From assembly GCF_042680125.1 (NCBI RefSeq), contig NZ_JBHTNY010000015.1: DNA of 64,000 nucleotides. One strand, written 5' to 3'. The notes beneath the pieces were generated by a model, which had not been told where the DNA came from, did no database searches, and saw only the letters and a program-made list of their open reading frames with translations. This stretch comes from Robinsoniella peoriensis (lineage in GTDB: Bacteria > Bacillota > Clostridia > Lachnospirales > Lachnospiraceae). Below, piece after piece: positions 26,844-35,475 of this stretch. A program made the translations under genes and the position numbers. Each line of letters starts with the position of its first letter. Positions within the stretch are counted from its first letter, which is position 1.

Positions 26844-27437
26844 ATGGCTAAAGGATTAACACTTACAAAAGAACAGATACTGCAACGTCAAAACGAAATA
26901 GCCTCTATAGCACTTAGCTTTTTTAATAAAAAAGGATTTCAAAAAACTTCCATGCGGGAGATTGCTGAAGCTGCCGGAATGGGTAAATCCAGCCTGTATG
27001 ACTTTTTTACAGCAAAAGATGAAATTGTTGTTTTTATTGTTGAAGAAAAGATGAAAAACCTACTGCAGGATACAAGAAATATAATAACATTGAACTTATC
27101 TCCCACAAGTTGTTTAAAGAAGCTTATGGAGATGAATCTTACATATACAAAAGAAAACAACGGACTTCTTTTGTGGGTAAAATCAGAAGAAAGATTTTTA
27201 GTTGCTGCGTATCAAAAGCGATTAAAAAAACTGCATTATGACTATCAGGATATGTTTCAATCCGTTATTGAGAGAGGCATTTCTGACGGTTTCTTTCGCA
27301 ATACAGATTCTTCTCTTGCAACCAGATTACTTATTAACTCCATGCTATACATTGTATATACTACAAGACCTTCCAATAGTCCGGAGGATATGCTAAATAT
27401 GACACTAGATATTTTTCTACACGGAATTATTATTTAG
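26844..27437 (+). CDS. TetR family regulator, autoregulated
   Basis: This 197-residue protein has a clear TetR helix-turn-helix (FNKKGFQKTSMREIAEAAGM, GKSSLYDFFTAKDEIVV) and an all-helical C-terminal ligand domain. Two near-identical operator palindromes with CGACC half-sites overlap its own promoter, so it represses itself. It is followed at once by the remnant of a PEP-synthase-like gene, which suggests it formerly controlled that gene. RBS is AAGGAG 8 bases before the ATG. Confidence 0.92.
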   Translation: MAKGLTLTKEQILQRQNEIASIALSFFNKKGFQKTSMREIAEAAGMGKSSLYDFFTAKDEIVVFIVEEKMKNLLQDTRNIITLNLSPTSCLKKLMEMNLTYTKENNGLLLWVKSEERFLVAAYQKRLKKLHYDYQDMFQSVIERGISDGFFRNTDSSLATRLLINSMLYIVYTTRPSNSPEDMLNMTLDIFLHGIII

Positions 27438-27526
27438 GGGGTGATTTTATAAATTACTTTCCAATGGATATTGAGTGGGCCCTGGAAAAGGGCAGACTGT
27501 ATATCATTCAGACCAGGCCAATTTAA
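27438..27526 (+). pseudogene. Remnant of a PEP synthase/pyruvate-dikinase-like gene
   Basis: Directly after the TetR stop, a frame translates as GGDFINYFPMDIEWALEKG then RLYIIQTRPI and a stop at 27524-27526. The pattern MDIEWALE...LYIIQTRP is the signature at the end of the PEP/pyruvate-binding (ATP-grasp) domain of PEP synthase and rifampicin-phosphotransferase-like proteins. The hundreds of residues that should precede it are missing, and there is no start codon of its own. This is an internal deletion remnant after the regulator gene. Confidence 0.75.
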
Positions 27527-27597
27527 CCGTAAATGGTAAAACCGGAACTGTTTCTATGGACAATCCTGCATAGAGGTATCAAATCTCCACACTAAGA

Positions 27598-27617
27598 GCC
27601 TGACAATTAAGTCAGGC
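27598..27617. terminator. Hairpin at the rsmG stop
   Basis: GCCTGAC-AATTAA-GTCAGGC stem overlaps the rsmG stop codon. It has a short T-rich tail on the plus side (TTCTTTT), so it may terminate transcription in both directions. Confidence 0.55.
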
Positions 27618-28334
27618 TATCGGTTCTTTTGCAGGCAGTCCTGCCTTTCTGGGATATTTTCCCGGAGTCTTCTTTACCTTTTCTATTACAACAAGAGACC
27701 GCTCAATATCGCTTCCCGGAAGTGTAAATTTTACTGTATCTTTGATTTTTCCACCAAGCAGAAAAACTGCATTTTTTGCATTTTGTAACTCATCCTCTAT
27801 ACTGCCGGATTTATAAGAAATAAATTTTCCATGCAACATTGTATATGGTATACAATATTCAGACAGTGATGCCAGATTTGCCACTGCCCTTGAAACGCAG
27901 AGATCAAACATCTCCCTGTATTCTTTCTGCTTTGCATAATCTTCTGCCCTGCCATGTATGGCTGTTATCCCTGACAAACCTAATTTCCCGATTACTTCAT
28001 TTAAAAACTTAATCCGCTTATTTAATGAATCCAGCAGTACAACTTCCAAATGAGGGTATACGATCTTAATTGGAATGCCCGGGAAGCCCGCTCCTGTGCC
28101 CATATCCAGGACTTTTTTACATTGCCCAAGATCTGCAGCCTTAACGATAGATAAGCTGTCTACGAAGTGTTTTTGCATGACTTCGTCATATTCTGTAATC
28201 CCCGTAAGGTTCATTACCTTATTCCATTCTACTAATAACTCATAATATGTCTCAAACTGATTTACCTGGGTATCTGTCAGGTGTATTCCAAGCTCCAGAC
28301 ATCCCTGAATCAGTACGTTGTTCTTTTCCTCCAT
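27612..28334 (-). CDS. rsmG: 16S rRNA (guanine527-N7)-methyltransferase RsmG
   Basis: This 240-residue Rossmann-fold methyltransferase has the SAM-binding motif VLDMGTGAGFPGIPIKI and the downstream LLDSLNKRIKFLNEV and SRAVANL segments typical of RsmG/GidB. It methylates G527 of 16S rRNA; loss of it gives low-level streptomycin resistance in other bacteria. Its start codon touches the stop of mnmG, so they are translationally coupled. Usual length. Confidence 0.97.
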   Translation of the reverse strand: MEEKNNVLIQGCLELGIHLTDTQVNQFETYYELLVEWNKVMNLTGITEYDEVMQKHFVDSLSIVKAADLGQCKKVLDMGTGAGFPGIPIKIVYPHLEVVLLDSLNKRIKFLNEVIGKLGLSGITAIHGRAEDYAKQKEYREMFDLCVSRAVANLASLSEYCIPYTMLHGKFISYKSGSIEDELQNAKNAVFLLGGKIKDTVKFTLPGSDIERSLVVIEKVKKTPGKYPRKAGLPAKEPIA

Positions 28335-30217
28335 TATGACCTCCTGCCGTATTGTTCCATATATATTAAAAGTACAGAAATATCCGCCGGTGTTACTCCT
28401 GATATTCTGGACGCCTGTCCAATTGACATAGGCATATATAGTTTTAATTTTTGTTTTGCTTCGATACGAAGCCCACTGATATCTTCGTAATCAATATTTT
28501 CCGGTATTTTTTTGCTTTCCAGCTTTTTAAACTGGGATACCTGTTTTAACTGGCGTTTGATATACCCCTCATACTTAATATTAATATTAACCTGTTCCTG
28601 AACTCCTGTTGATAACTGAGGACGTCCTTCATCAATATCACCAAGCATTTCATAAGTCAGCTCCGGCCTTCTTATTAACTCACCAAGGGTAGTTCCTGTT
28701 TTTAAAATGGTGCTGTTATGTGCTTCCAGGAAACTCTGAATCTCCTTTGAAGCACCTATATTTGTATGATCCACTCTTTTCGTCTCTTCTGCGATTTGTT
28801 TTTCTTTTTCTAAAAGTGCCTGATAAACCTCTTCGGAAATTAAACCTGCCTCGTATCCTTTTTTAGTCAGACGCAGATCAGCATTATCCTGTCTGAGCAA
28901 CAGGCGATACTCCGAGCGGGATGTCATCATACGATAAGGCTCATGATTCTCTTTTGTTACCAGATCATCAATTAATACACCTATATAAGATTCCGAACGA
29001 TCCAGTATCAAAAGATCTCTTCCCAATACCTTCTGTGCTGCATTAATACCTGCTACCAACCCCTGGGCTGCTGCCTCTTCATATCCGGAGCTTCCATTAA
29101 ACTGGCCACCGCTGAAAAGCCCTTTAATATTTTTAAATTCCAGCGCTGCATTCAGCTGTCTCGGATTGATACAGTCATATTCAATCGCATAGGCATTTCT
29201 TACAATTTTTGCATTTTCTAACCCCGGCACTGTTCGGTACATCGCTGTCTGTACATCTTCCGGCAGGGAACTGGACATCCCGCCAACATACATTTCATTT
29301 GTATGCAGACCTTCCGGTTCAATAAATACCTGATGCCTGTTTTTATCAGAAAATTTAACTACTTTATCTTCAATAGACGGGCAGTATCTGGGTCCGGTTC
29401 CTTCAATCATACCAGAATATAATGGGGAACGATCCAGGTTTTTCTTTATGATCTCATGGGTATTTTCATTCGTATAGGTAAGCCAGCAGGATGCCTGTTC
29501 AATCTGTACATCCTCCGGATTTGTGGAAAAGGAAAATGGAACTACTGTTTCATCTCCAAATTGTTCTTCCATTTTATTAAAATCTATAGACCGTTTATCA
29601 ATTCTGGCAGGTGTTCCTGTTTTAAAACGAAACATTTCTATTCCATTTTCCTTTAGGGAATCCGTCAGATAGTTTGCAGCCTGAAGCCCGTTTGGACCCG
29701 TATAATTACTGATATCTCCGTAAATGCAACGGGACTTCAGATATGTTCCGGTGCACAATACACAAGCCTTACAGTGATATACTGCTCCGGAGAAGGTTTT
29801 CACGCCGCTGATTTTGCCGTCTTCTACTATAATTTCCGTTACTTCTGCCTGCTTCACAGACAGATGGTCTGTGTTTTCAAGTATTTTCCTCATCTCGCGG
29901 CTGTAGTCCGCCTTGTCCGCCTGGGCTCTCAGAGAATGAACTGCCGGACCTTTTGATTTATTTAACATCTTAGACTGTATAAAGGTTTTATCTATATTCT
30001 TGCCCATTTCTCCGCCAAGAGCATCTATTTCACGCACCAGATGTCCTTTGGAGCTGCCTCCTATGTTTGGATTACAGGGCATCAGGGCAATACTGTCTAC
30101 ACTTACCGTAAACACAATTGTCTCCAGTCCAAGTCTGGCACTTGCCAGAGCCGCTTCACATCCGGCGTGTCCGGCCCCAACTACAACAACGTCAACATTT
30201 TCTTCTATGGTATTCAT
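28334..30217 (-). CDS. mnmG: tRNA uridine-5-carboxymethylaminomethyl modification enzyme MnmG
   Basis: This 627-residue FAD-dependent enzyme opens with the dinucleotide-binding motif VVVVGAGHAGCEAALASARLG and contains GGSSKGHLVREIDALGGEMG, PSIEDKVVKFSDK and DDLVTKENHEPYRMMTSRSEYR, all typical of GidA/MnmG. It works with MnmE to install cmnm5U at the wobble position of tRNAs. It lies 12 bp downstream of mnmE. Full length. Confidence 0.98.
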   Translation of the reverse strand: MNTIEENVDVVVVGAGHAGCEAALASARLGLETIVFTVSVDSIALMPCNPNIGGSSKGHLVREIDALGGEMGKNIDKTFIQSKMLNKSKGPAVHSLRAQADKADYSREMRKILENTDHLSVKQAEVTEIIVEDGKISGVKTFSGAVYHCKACVLCTGTYLKSRCIYGDISNYTGPNGLQAANYLTDSLKENGIEMFRFKTGTPARIDKRSIDFNKMEEQFGDETVVPFSFSTNPEDVQIEQASCWLTYTNENTHEIIKKNLDRSPLYSGMIEGTGPRYCPSIEDKVVKFSDKNRHQVFIEPEGLHTNEMYVGGMSSSLPEDVQTAMYRTVPGLENAKIVRNAYAIEYDCINPRQLNAALEFKNIKGLFSGGQFNGSSGYEEAAAQGLVAGINAAQKVLGRDLLILDRSESYIGVLIDDLVTKENHEPYRMMTSRSEYRLLLRQDNADLRLTKKGYEAGLISEEVYQALLEKEKQIAEETKRVDHTNIGASKEIQSFLEAHNSTILKTGTTLGELIRRPELTYEMLGDIDEGRPQLSTGVQEQVNINIKYEGYIKRQLKQVSQFKKLESKKIPENIDYEDISGLRIEAKQKLKLYMPMSIGQASRISGVTPADISVLLIYMEQYGRRS

Positions 30218-30229
30218 GTTATATCCTTT

Positions 30230-31606
30230 CTATTTTCCCATACAAAACTTACTGAAAATTTCATTTACCAGATCTTCTCCCACGGATTCACCGATAATTC
30301 CACCCAGTTCCTCGTATGCACTCATCAAATCAATGGAATAAAAATCCTCCGGCATCCCCATTTCAATACTTTCCCTTACCTGCCTTAAGCTGGAAAGCGC
30401 ATCGGCAAGTGCTGTCTTATGGCGTATATTTGTTATATAGACCTCATCATTAAATGAAATTTCCCCATGGAAAAACATTTCTTTTAAGGTAAGTTCCAGT
30501 AAATCAATTCCTTTATTTTCTTTTGCTGAAACAGGAATGACCGGCTTATCTATTCTCTCTTTTAACATTTCTTCTGAAGTAATCATCTGAAGATCTGTCT
30601 TATTTAACAATATAATTGCTTTTTTACTCCTCAGCATCTCTATTATTTCACTGTCATTTTCATCCAGCTCTGTAGAAGAATCCACCACATAAATTATCAG
30701 ATCTGCATCTTTTGCATAATCTTTTGCCCTGGATACCCCGATCTTCTCCACAACATCCTCTGTACTGCGTATTCCCGCCGTATCAATGATATTCAGGCTG
30801 ATTCCATGAATCTGTATGGTCTCCTCTAAAATATCCCTGGTTGTCCCCGCTATATCCGTTACAATAGCTCTGTCCTCTCCAACCAGTACGTTTAACAGAG
30901 ACGATTTTCCTGCATTAGGCTTACCTACAATTACAGTCCGAATTCCTTCCTTCATCATCTTACCATCTTCTGACGATGCAATCAACTTCTCTAATTTACC
31001 AATTAATTTATTATTCACCTGCTGAAGCTCTCCGCCATATCCCTCCAGGCTGATATGCTCCGGATCATCTAAAGCTGATTCAATAAATGCTATATGATAA
31101 ATAATCTGCTCGCGAATCTCCTTAATTGCCTGCATTACCGAACCTCTTAACTGGCTTACAGAACTTTTCAGCGCATATTCATTCTTAGCATTAATTACAT
31201 CAATTACCGCTTCCGCCTGGGACAGATCCATTCTTCCGTTCAGAAATGCTCTCTTTGTAAACTCCCCAGGCTCTGCCGGTCTGGCTCCGTTTTTAATAAC
31301 AGTCTCCAAAATACGTTTCATGGCATAAACCCCGCCATGGCAGTTGATCTCAATTGTATCTTCCGATGTAAAACTTCGGGGTGCTCTCATAACCATTACC
31401 AGTACTTCATCTATCATCTCATTCCCATCCATGATATATCCGTAATGAATTGTATGGGTTGGTACCTCTGACAACTTTTTTTTCTTTCCTTTTGACTGAT
31501 AAACACGATCTATAATGGTAAAAACCTCGCTGCCGCTCATTCTGACAATTCCGATTCCGGATGCCGTCATTGCTGTTGAAATGGCTGCTATGGTATCTGT
31601 TTTCAT
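30230..31606 (-). CDS. mnmE: tRNA modification GTPase MnmE
   Basis: This 458-residue protein has an N-terminal folate-binding domain (AAISTAMTASGIGIVRMSG), a central G-domain (GKPNAGKSSLLN, DIAGTTRD, LNKTDLQM) and the C-terminal CMGK signature. It is the GTPase partner of MnmG. The ATG at 31606 has AAGGAGG 8 bases upstream; the in-frame ATG at 31630 lies before that ribosome-binding site and is rejected. The leader contains a two-hairpin repeat (31615-31706). Confidence 0.97.
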   Translation of the reverse strand: MKTDTIAAISTAMTASGIGIVRMSGSEVFTIIDRVYQSKGKKKKLSEVPTHTIHYGYIMDGNEMIDEVLVMVMRAPRSFTSEDTIEINCHGGVYAMKRILETVIKNGARPAEPGEFTKRAFLNGRMDLSQAEAVIDVINAKNEYALKSSVSQLRGSVMQAIKEIREQIIYHIAFIESALDDPEHISLEGYGGELQQVNNKLIGKLEKLIASSEDGKMMKEGIRTVIVGKPNAGKSSLLNVLVGEDRAIVTDIAGTTRDILEETIQIHGISLNIIDTAGIRSTEDVVEKIGVSRAKDYAKDADLIIYVVDSSTELDENDSEIIEMLRSKKAIILLNKTDLQMITSEEMLKERIDKPVIPVSAKENKGIDLLELTLKEMFFHGEISFNDEVYITNIRHKTALADALSSLRQVRESIEMGMPEDFYSIDLMSAYEELGGIIGESVGEDLVNEIFSKFCMGK

Positions 31607-31614
31607 GTTTCCTA

Positions 31615-31706
31615 CCTCCTTACGCCGCATTTACTGCGGCTATTATAAATGGTGTGAACGTGATCTTCTTTCACTCTTGCCTCCTTACGCCGCATCTACT
31701 GCGGCT
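31615..31706 (-). repeat. Hairpin/SD repeat in the mnmE leader
   Basis: A 27-bp unit that holds a GCCGCA...TGCGGC hairpin and the AGGAGG Shine-Dalgarno occurs twice (31615-31641 and 31680-31706; one mismatch). Between them, 31651-31678 reads on the minus strand AGAGTGAAAGAAGATCACGT then TCACACC, a second hairpin that resembles sequences at 36831 and 61954. Confidence 0.7.
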
Positions 31707-31814
31707 TTAACTTGACGATACACAAAAGAGTGCCTTGCAATCTCCCAGCTGATAAACCCTATCCATATTTGGATACACTGAGGAATTGCACGACACCCCC
31801 TTATAATAAAATCT

Positions 31815-32633
31815 TTATTTTTTTAATGTAACAACTACTTTACGGTAAGGCTCTTCCCCTTCGCTGTGTGTAGTAACATATGGATCATTCTGAAGTGCTG
31901 AGTGAATAATTCTTCTCTCATAAGGATTCATTGGCTCTAAAAATACCGGTCTTTTTGTCTTCTTCACCTTAAATGCAATGTTTCTTGCCAGGTTCTCCAA
32001 TGTCTCTTTTCTTCTGTTTCTGTAATTTTCCGTATCCAGCTTCACACGGGTATAAGATGCTTTTCCTTTGTTTACAACAAGGCTTGTAAGATACTGCAGC
32101 GAATCCAGGGTTTGTCCTCTTTTTCCAATCAGGACTCCCATGTCATCTCCATTTAAATCTACACTCAGCGTGTCATCTGAAAATTCTGCTTTAATTTCTA
32201 CATTCATTTCCATTGCTTTAAACACGCCCTGTAAGAATTCATATGCGGATTGTTCAACTTCTTCTTTATTTGCAGGTATCCTGGAAACCTTTACTACTTC
32301 TTTTACTTCTTCTGAGACTTCTTTAAAAACAGGTTCTTTTTTGAAACTTTCTTTTTTAATGCTTTCTTTTCGAACGGGTTCTTTCTTTACAGGCTTTTCT
32401 TCCTTTTTTACCTTGCTTTCCTGCGTGGTAAATAAAGGAGTATCTAAAATATCTTCTACAGATTCTTTCTTTCTTGCACGAATGACAGCCGGTTTACTTC
32501 CAAACCCCAAAAATCCCGAGCTTCCATTCTCAAGTACTTCATATTCAATATTGTCACTGGATGTTTCCAATTGAATCGATGCTTCAATGATAGCATCCGA
32601 AACTGTTTTTGCAGACACTTTAATGTAATCCAT
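31815..32633 (-). CDS. khpB: RNA-binding protein Jag/KhpB
   Basis: This 272-residue protein has an N-terminal Jag_N domain (MDYIKVSAKTVSDAIIEA, GSSGFLGFGSKPAVIRARKK), a Lys/Glu/Val-rich linker with repeated KKEPV/KKES units (residues 65-115), a KH domain (GVLIGKRGQTLDSLQYLTS) and a C-terminal R3H domain (MNPYERRIIHSALQND). Jag/KhpB with KhpA binds many RNAs and affects cell division and elongation. It lies 12 bp downstream of yidC, in the conserved yidC-jag-mnmE order. Confidence 0.95.
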   Translation of the reverse strand: MDYIKVSAKTVSDAIIEASIQLETSSDNIEYEVLENGSSGFLGFGSKPAVIRARKKESVEDILDTPLFTTQESKVKKEEKPVKKEPVRKESIKKESFKKEPVFKEVSEEVKEVVKVSRIPANKEEVEQSAYEFLQGVFKAMEMNVEIKAEFSDDTLSVDLNGDDMGVLIGKRGQTLDSLQYLTSLVVNKGKASYTRVKLDTENYRNRRKETLENLARNIAFKVKKTKRPVFLEPMNPYERRIIHSALQNDPYVTTHSEGEEPYRKVVVTLKK

Positions 32634-32645
32634 AAGAAAACCCTC

Positions 32646-33932
32646 CTATTTCTTATTCTTCTCATTGTATTGCTGAACCATTCTGGCTTTGGAAGCAATA
32701 CTTCCAGGTTTTGCATTTGCGGTTTGATTATAATATTCTGTAGATTTCTTAATATCTTCTTCTGACATTTCTTTTTTCACATTAGCCTTCGCACGTGTGG
32801 AAGGATGTGAAACCGGTTCATTAATATTCTTCACATTCAATTTTGCCTGATTAGATATCTTCTGAGGAGGCAGGCCCATCTTTTCACGTTTCTTATTTTG
32901 CTTCTCCAGGTTTTTGGAGATCAGTGCTTCCACATCTACGCTGTCCATATGTTTGTTAACAATAATCTGCTGAACACTTCTGATTACAGCACCGGCGATC
33001 CAGTAGAGTCCCATACCTGCCGGCAGTGTCAGACAGAATACTGCTGACATGATCGGCATGATCATATTCATGGTCTTCATGGAGCTTGCCATGGTACCGC
33101 CCTGTCCGTTTGCATCCGGCTGCGGCATCAGTTTGGTGTTAAACCACTGTGTTAAACCAGCCAGAACAGGAATTGCAATTGCTCCTATAATAACAAGGAT
33201 TGCTCCGGTTTTAATTCCAGCCTGAAGCATACTCATGGGAGCATCTGCTATATTTAATCCAAGGAAATTATTAAAATGGTCTACCTTATCCTGGGTTCCG
33301 GTGATAAGGCTGCTTAAATCCGGAAATTTACCAGCCAGGTTTGTCCAGTCATCCGGTTTGAATTTATATAAGGTATCTACAATTGTTTCTGCTTTATATC
33401 CGGCACTTTCAAAATTAATCTGATTCTTAGAAGCGATATCAGTTAAAAATGTCTGTGCAGCGGAGTTATTCAGTAACTTGTCCACTAAAGGCATGAATGC
33501 ATCTTTAATTCCGCCTACATATGCCGGAATATTCCAGATTACCTTATACAAAGCAAATAAAATCGGCATCTGGATAAGAAGCTGCAAACAACTTCCCATA
33601 GGAGAAACTCCATATTTTGAGTAAACAGTTTTTGTTTCTTCATTCATCTTCATCATAGAAGCCTGATCCTGTTTACCTTTATACTTTTTCTGAATTGCCT
33701 GAAGTTCAGGGTTCATCTGTGCTGAAAGCTTTGAAAACTTTTGCTGTTTGATCGTAAGCGGCATTAATAACATATAAATAACAATAGTAAATAAAATAAT
33801 ACAAAGACCAATGTTTTGAATATTGAACAGATTATTCAAAAACAAGTAAATTGCATTCATGATAAAACCTAAAGCAACCGCAACAGGTCCAATAATGAAT
33901 GTTGTACTTTTTGTTAACAACATTTTTGACAA
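32646..33932 (-). CDS. yidC: Membrane protein insertase YidC
   Basis: This 428-residue polytopic protein of the Oxa1/YidC family has a first helix (FIIGPVAVALGFIMNAIYLF), LCIILFTIVIYMLLMPLTIKQQ, and the C-terminal helices QLLIQMPILFALYKV, IMPIMSAVFCLTLPAGMGLYWI. It inserts proteins into the membrane. The central insert (DKLLNNSAAQ to FLGLNIADAP) is longer than in Bacillus SpoIIIJ. The start is a TTG at 33932, chosen because AGGAGG lies 8 bases upstream; the ATG 9 bases further in would be 17 bases away. Confidence 0.95.
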   Translation of the reverse strand: MSKMLLTKSTTFIIGPVAVALGFIMNAIYLFLNNLFNIQNIGLCIILFTIVIYMLLMPLTIKQQKFSKLSAQMNPELQAIQKKYKGKQDQASMMKMNEETKTVYSKYGVSPMGSCLQLLIQMPILFALYKVIWNIPAYVGGIKDAFMPLVDKLLNNSAAQTFLTDIASKNQINFESAGYKAETIVDTLYKFKPDDWTNLAGKFPDLSSLITGTQDKVDHFNNFLGLNIADAPMSMLQAGIKTGAILVIIGAIAIPVLAGLTQWFNTKLMPQPDANGQGGTMASSMKTMNMIMPIMSAVFCLTLPAGMGLYWIAGAVIRSVQQIIVNKHMDSVDVEALISKNLEKQNKKREKMGLPPQKISNQAKLNVKNINEPVSHPSTRAKANVKKEMSEEDIKKSTEYYNQTANAKPGSIASKARMVQQYNEKNKK

Positions 33933-33965
33933 GACTTTTTCCTCCTAAATTAGTCACACACTCCA

Positions 33966-34126
33966 GAGCGTGTCTGAAAATTCATTCCCGCCATCTGCAC
34001 GCCCCACTTTGCGGCATATTTGCCCCGAATTCAGGTTACGTAGCCCGCTACGCGCCCTTCATTCGGGGACAAATCTCCCACAAACTGTGACGCGCAGCTG
34101 TCAGAAAGCAATTTTCAGACATGCTC
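33966..34126. repeat. MITE-like long imperfect hairpin between yidC and yidD
   Basis: The two ends read GAGCGTGTCTGAAAATT and AATTTTCAGACATGCTC, and pairing continues inward over about 65 bases per arm with mismatches, through TTTGCCCCGAAT / ATTCGGGGACAAAT, to an inner CGTAGC/GCTACG stem. There is no coding potential that I support. The right end overlaps the stop codon of yidD. The element is more GC-rich than its flanks, which fits an inserted dispersed repeat. Confidence 0.75.
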
Positions 34127-34334
34127 AAGGGACCGGATCATATCCGCCCTTAGAAAAAGGATTACATCTCAATATCCTCCAGCAGGTCAAGATGGTTCCC
34201 TTAACAGCACCATATTTTTCAATTGCCTCTAACCCGTACTGTGAACACGTAGGTATATAAGGACAACGAGTGCTTTTTAATGGCGATAAATATTTTCTAT
34301 ATAATTTAATCAAACCGATTAATAATTTTTTCAT
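34125..34334 (-). CDS. yidD: Membrane protein insertion efficiency factor YidD
   Basis: This 69-residue protein has the family signature YRKYLSPLKSTRCPYIPTCS then QYGLEAIEKYGAVKGT, with the three conserved Cys residues. It helps YidC-dependent insertion at the membrane. It overlaps rnpA by 4 bases and its stop codon is shared with the edge of the MITE-like repeat. Usual length. Confidence 0.96.
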   Translation of the reverse strand: MKKLLIGLIKLYRKYLSPLKSTRCPYIPTCSQYGLEAIEKYGAVKGTILTCWRILRCNPFSKGGYDPVP

Positions 34335-34687
34335 TTATCATCAATCTTTTCTATATGAAATATGTTATGAAGTTTCCCTAAATGCAAAAGTGCGCTCTCT
34401 ATCTCTGCAAAACCTTTTTCCTTTGCACTCACTCTCGCAACTACAACAATATCATATCCTGGCAAAAAACCGGATTCATTCAGCCGATAACTCTCTCTTA
34501 GTAATCTGGTTAACCCATGCCTCACTACGCTATTGCCAACTTTTTTACTGACTGAAATACCCAGGCGGTTCCCGGATAACTGATTTTCTAAGACATACAT
34601 TACTAAATATCTGTTCGCAAAAGATTTTCCTTTCCTATATACATATTGAAAATCTTTATTCTTTTTCAATGATTCTGAAAATACCAT
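34331..34687 (-). CDS. rnpA: Ribonuclease P protein component
   Basis: From the ATG at 34687 (AAAGGA 7 bases upstream) the protein has 118 residues. It is the basic RNase P protein that supports tRNA 5'-end maturation by the RNase P RNA. Motifs: SLKKNKDFQYVYRKGKS, GNRLGISVSKKVGNSVVRH. The conserved RNR motif that follows (usually V-R-N-R-x-K-R) reads VRHGLTRLLRE, so two of its three residues differ. It overlaps yidD by 4 bases and lies 54 bp from rpmH. An ATG 21 bases upstream (34708) is possible but has no better RBS. Confidence 0.94.
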   Translation of the reverse strand: MVFSESLKKNKDFQYVYRKGKSFANRYLVMYVLENQLSGNRLGISVSKKVGNSVVRHGLTRLLRESYRLNESGFLPGYDIVVVARVSAKEKGFAEIESALLHLGKLHNIFHIEKIDDK

Positions 34688-34721
34688 AGGCCATCCTTTA
34701 CCAATCATTTAAAGAGAAGAA

Positions 34722-34742
34722 AAGGCCACAAATCTGCGGCCT
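34722..34742 (-). terminator. Hairpin after rpmH
   Basis: On the minus strand AGGCCGCAGATTTGTGGCCT is followed by TTTTCTTCTC, an intrinsic terminator-like stem overlapping the rpmH stop. It probably lowers read-through into rnpA. Confidence 0.65.
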
Positions 34743-34875
34743 ATGCTGATAATTTTTTTCTTCCTTTTGCTCTTCTAGCAGCGATAACTTTTCTTCCGCC
34801 TACTGTGCTCATTCTAGCTCTGAATCCGTGAACCTTAGCTCTGGATCTCTTTTTCGGTTGGAATGTCATTTTCAT
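34741..34875 (-). CDS. rpmH: 50S ribosomal protein L34
   Basis: This 44-residue, strongly basic protein reads MKMTFQPKKRSRAKVHGFRA and then RMSTVGGRKVIAARRAKGRK, ending KLSA. It matches L34 over its whole length. It is the gene nearest to oriC on the left arm and starts the rpmH-rnpA-yidD-yidC-jag-mnmE-mnmG-rsmG series. RBS is GGAGG 9 bases before the ATG. Confidence 0.98.
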   Translation of the reverse strand: MKMTFQPKKRSRAKVHGFRARMSTVGGRKVIAARRAKGRKKLSA

Positions 34876-34932
34876 GAGTCTGGCACCTCCTTCTATCTAA
34901 CCAAATATCTATTAGCATAATTGGTAAATTAT

Positions 34933-34961
34933 ATTTTACATGCTTAAAAACATCATTTCAA
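34933..34961 (-). promoter_or_regulatory. Sigma-A promoter for rpmH
   Basis: On the minus strand, TTGAAA (34956-34961), 17-base spacer and TAAAAT (34933-34938), about 58 bases upstream of the rpmH start. Confidence 0.55.
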
Positions 34962-35475
34962 TTATATTCATAAATATGCCGTAAGTCAAGCTATTCCTTT
35001 ATTTTTTTATATTCTTTACCCTCTTTTAACTTTTCCACACTTATTTTCCACGGTTTACATAAAGTTATCCACAAATTGGGGATAACTTGTGTATAACTTT
35101 TTCCATAAATGTGAAAAACTTTGATTTTTCAGGACATCCCCCGTAAATAAAGCCTGTATTCTATGTGGATTTGTGGATTTGGTTATTCACAACGATGTCG
35201 AAATTTTTGGATGAAAGTGGATAAATATGTTCACAAAATGTTATTTCCAAAATTTTTGATTGCTAAATTGATTAATTTAGTTTAGAATTAGATAAGGAAA
35301 TCTATCTTTAAATAAATGGTTGTGGATAACATTTAGCTGCAATCATTTATTGTTGTGTTTTTCTGGAGGCTCATCCACACAGTACAAATTTGTATTGTTT
35401 TTGGATAAACACCAGGAAATAAGCGGATTTTTACCAATGCGAAAAACGGAAGAATATATTTAAGGAGTCGTTAAC
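34962..35475. other. oriC, left part (DnaA-box cluster upstream of dnaA)
   Basis: This non-coding AT-rich region holds many DnaA boxes. Consensus TTATCCACA: 35065-35073 (+) and 35321-35329 (-). Near matches: TTTTCCACA 35031 (+), TTATACACA 35088-35096 (-), TTATTCACA 35183-35191 (+), TTATCCACT 35216-35224 (-), TCATCCACA 35371-35379 (+). Long A/T runs lie between them. With the second cluster between dnaA and dnaN, it forms a bipartite origin as in Bacillus. The dnaA promoter lies inside it, so DnaA probably autoregulates. Confidence 0.9.

Noticed and set aside
34125..34126. yidD frameshift or truncation by the inserted repeat
   Set aside because: YidD has its usual length and a full motif set; the repeat only supplies the stop codon.
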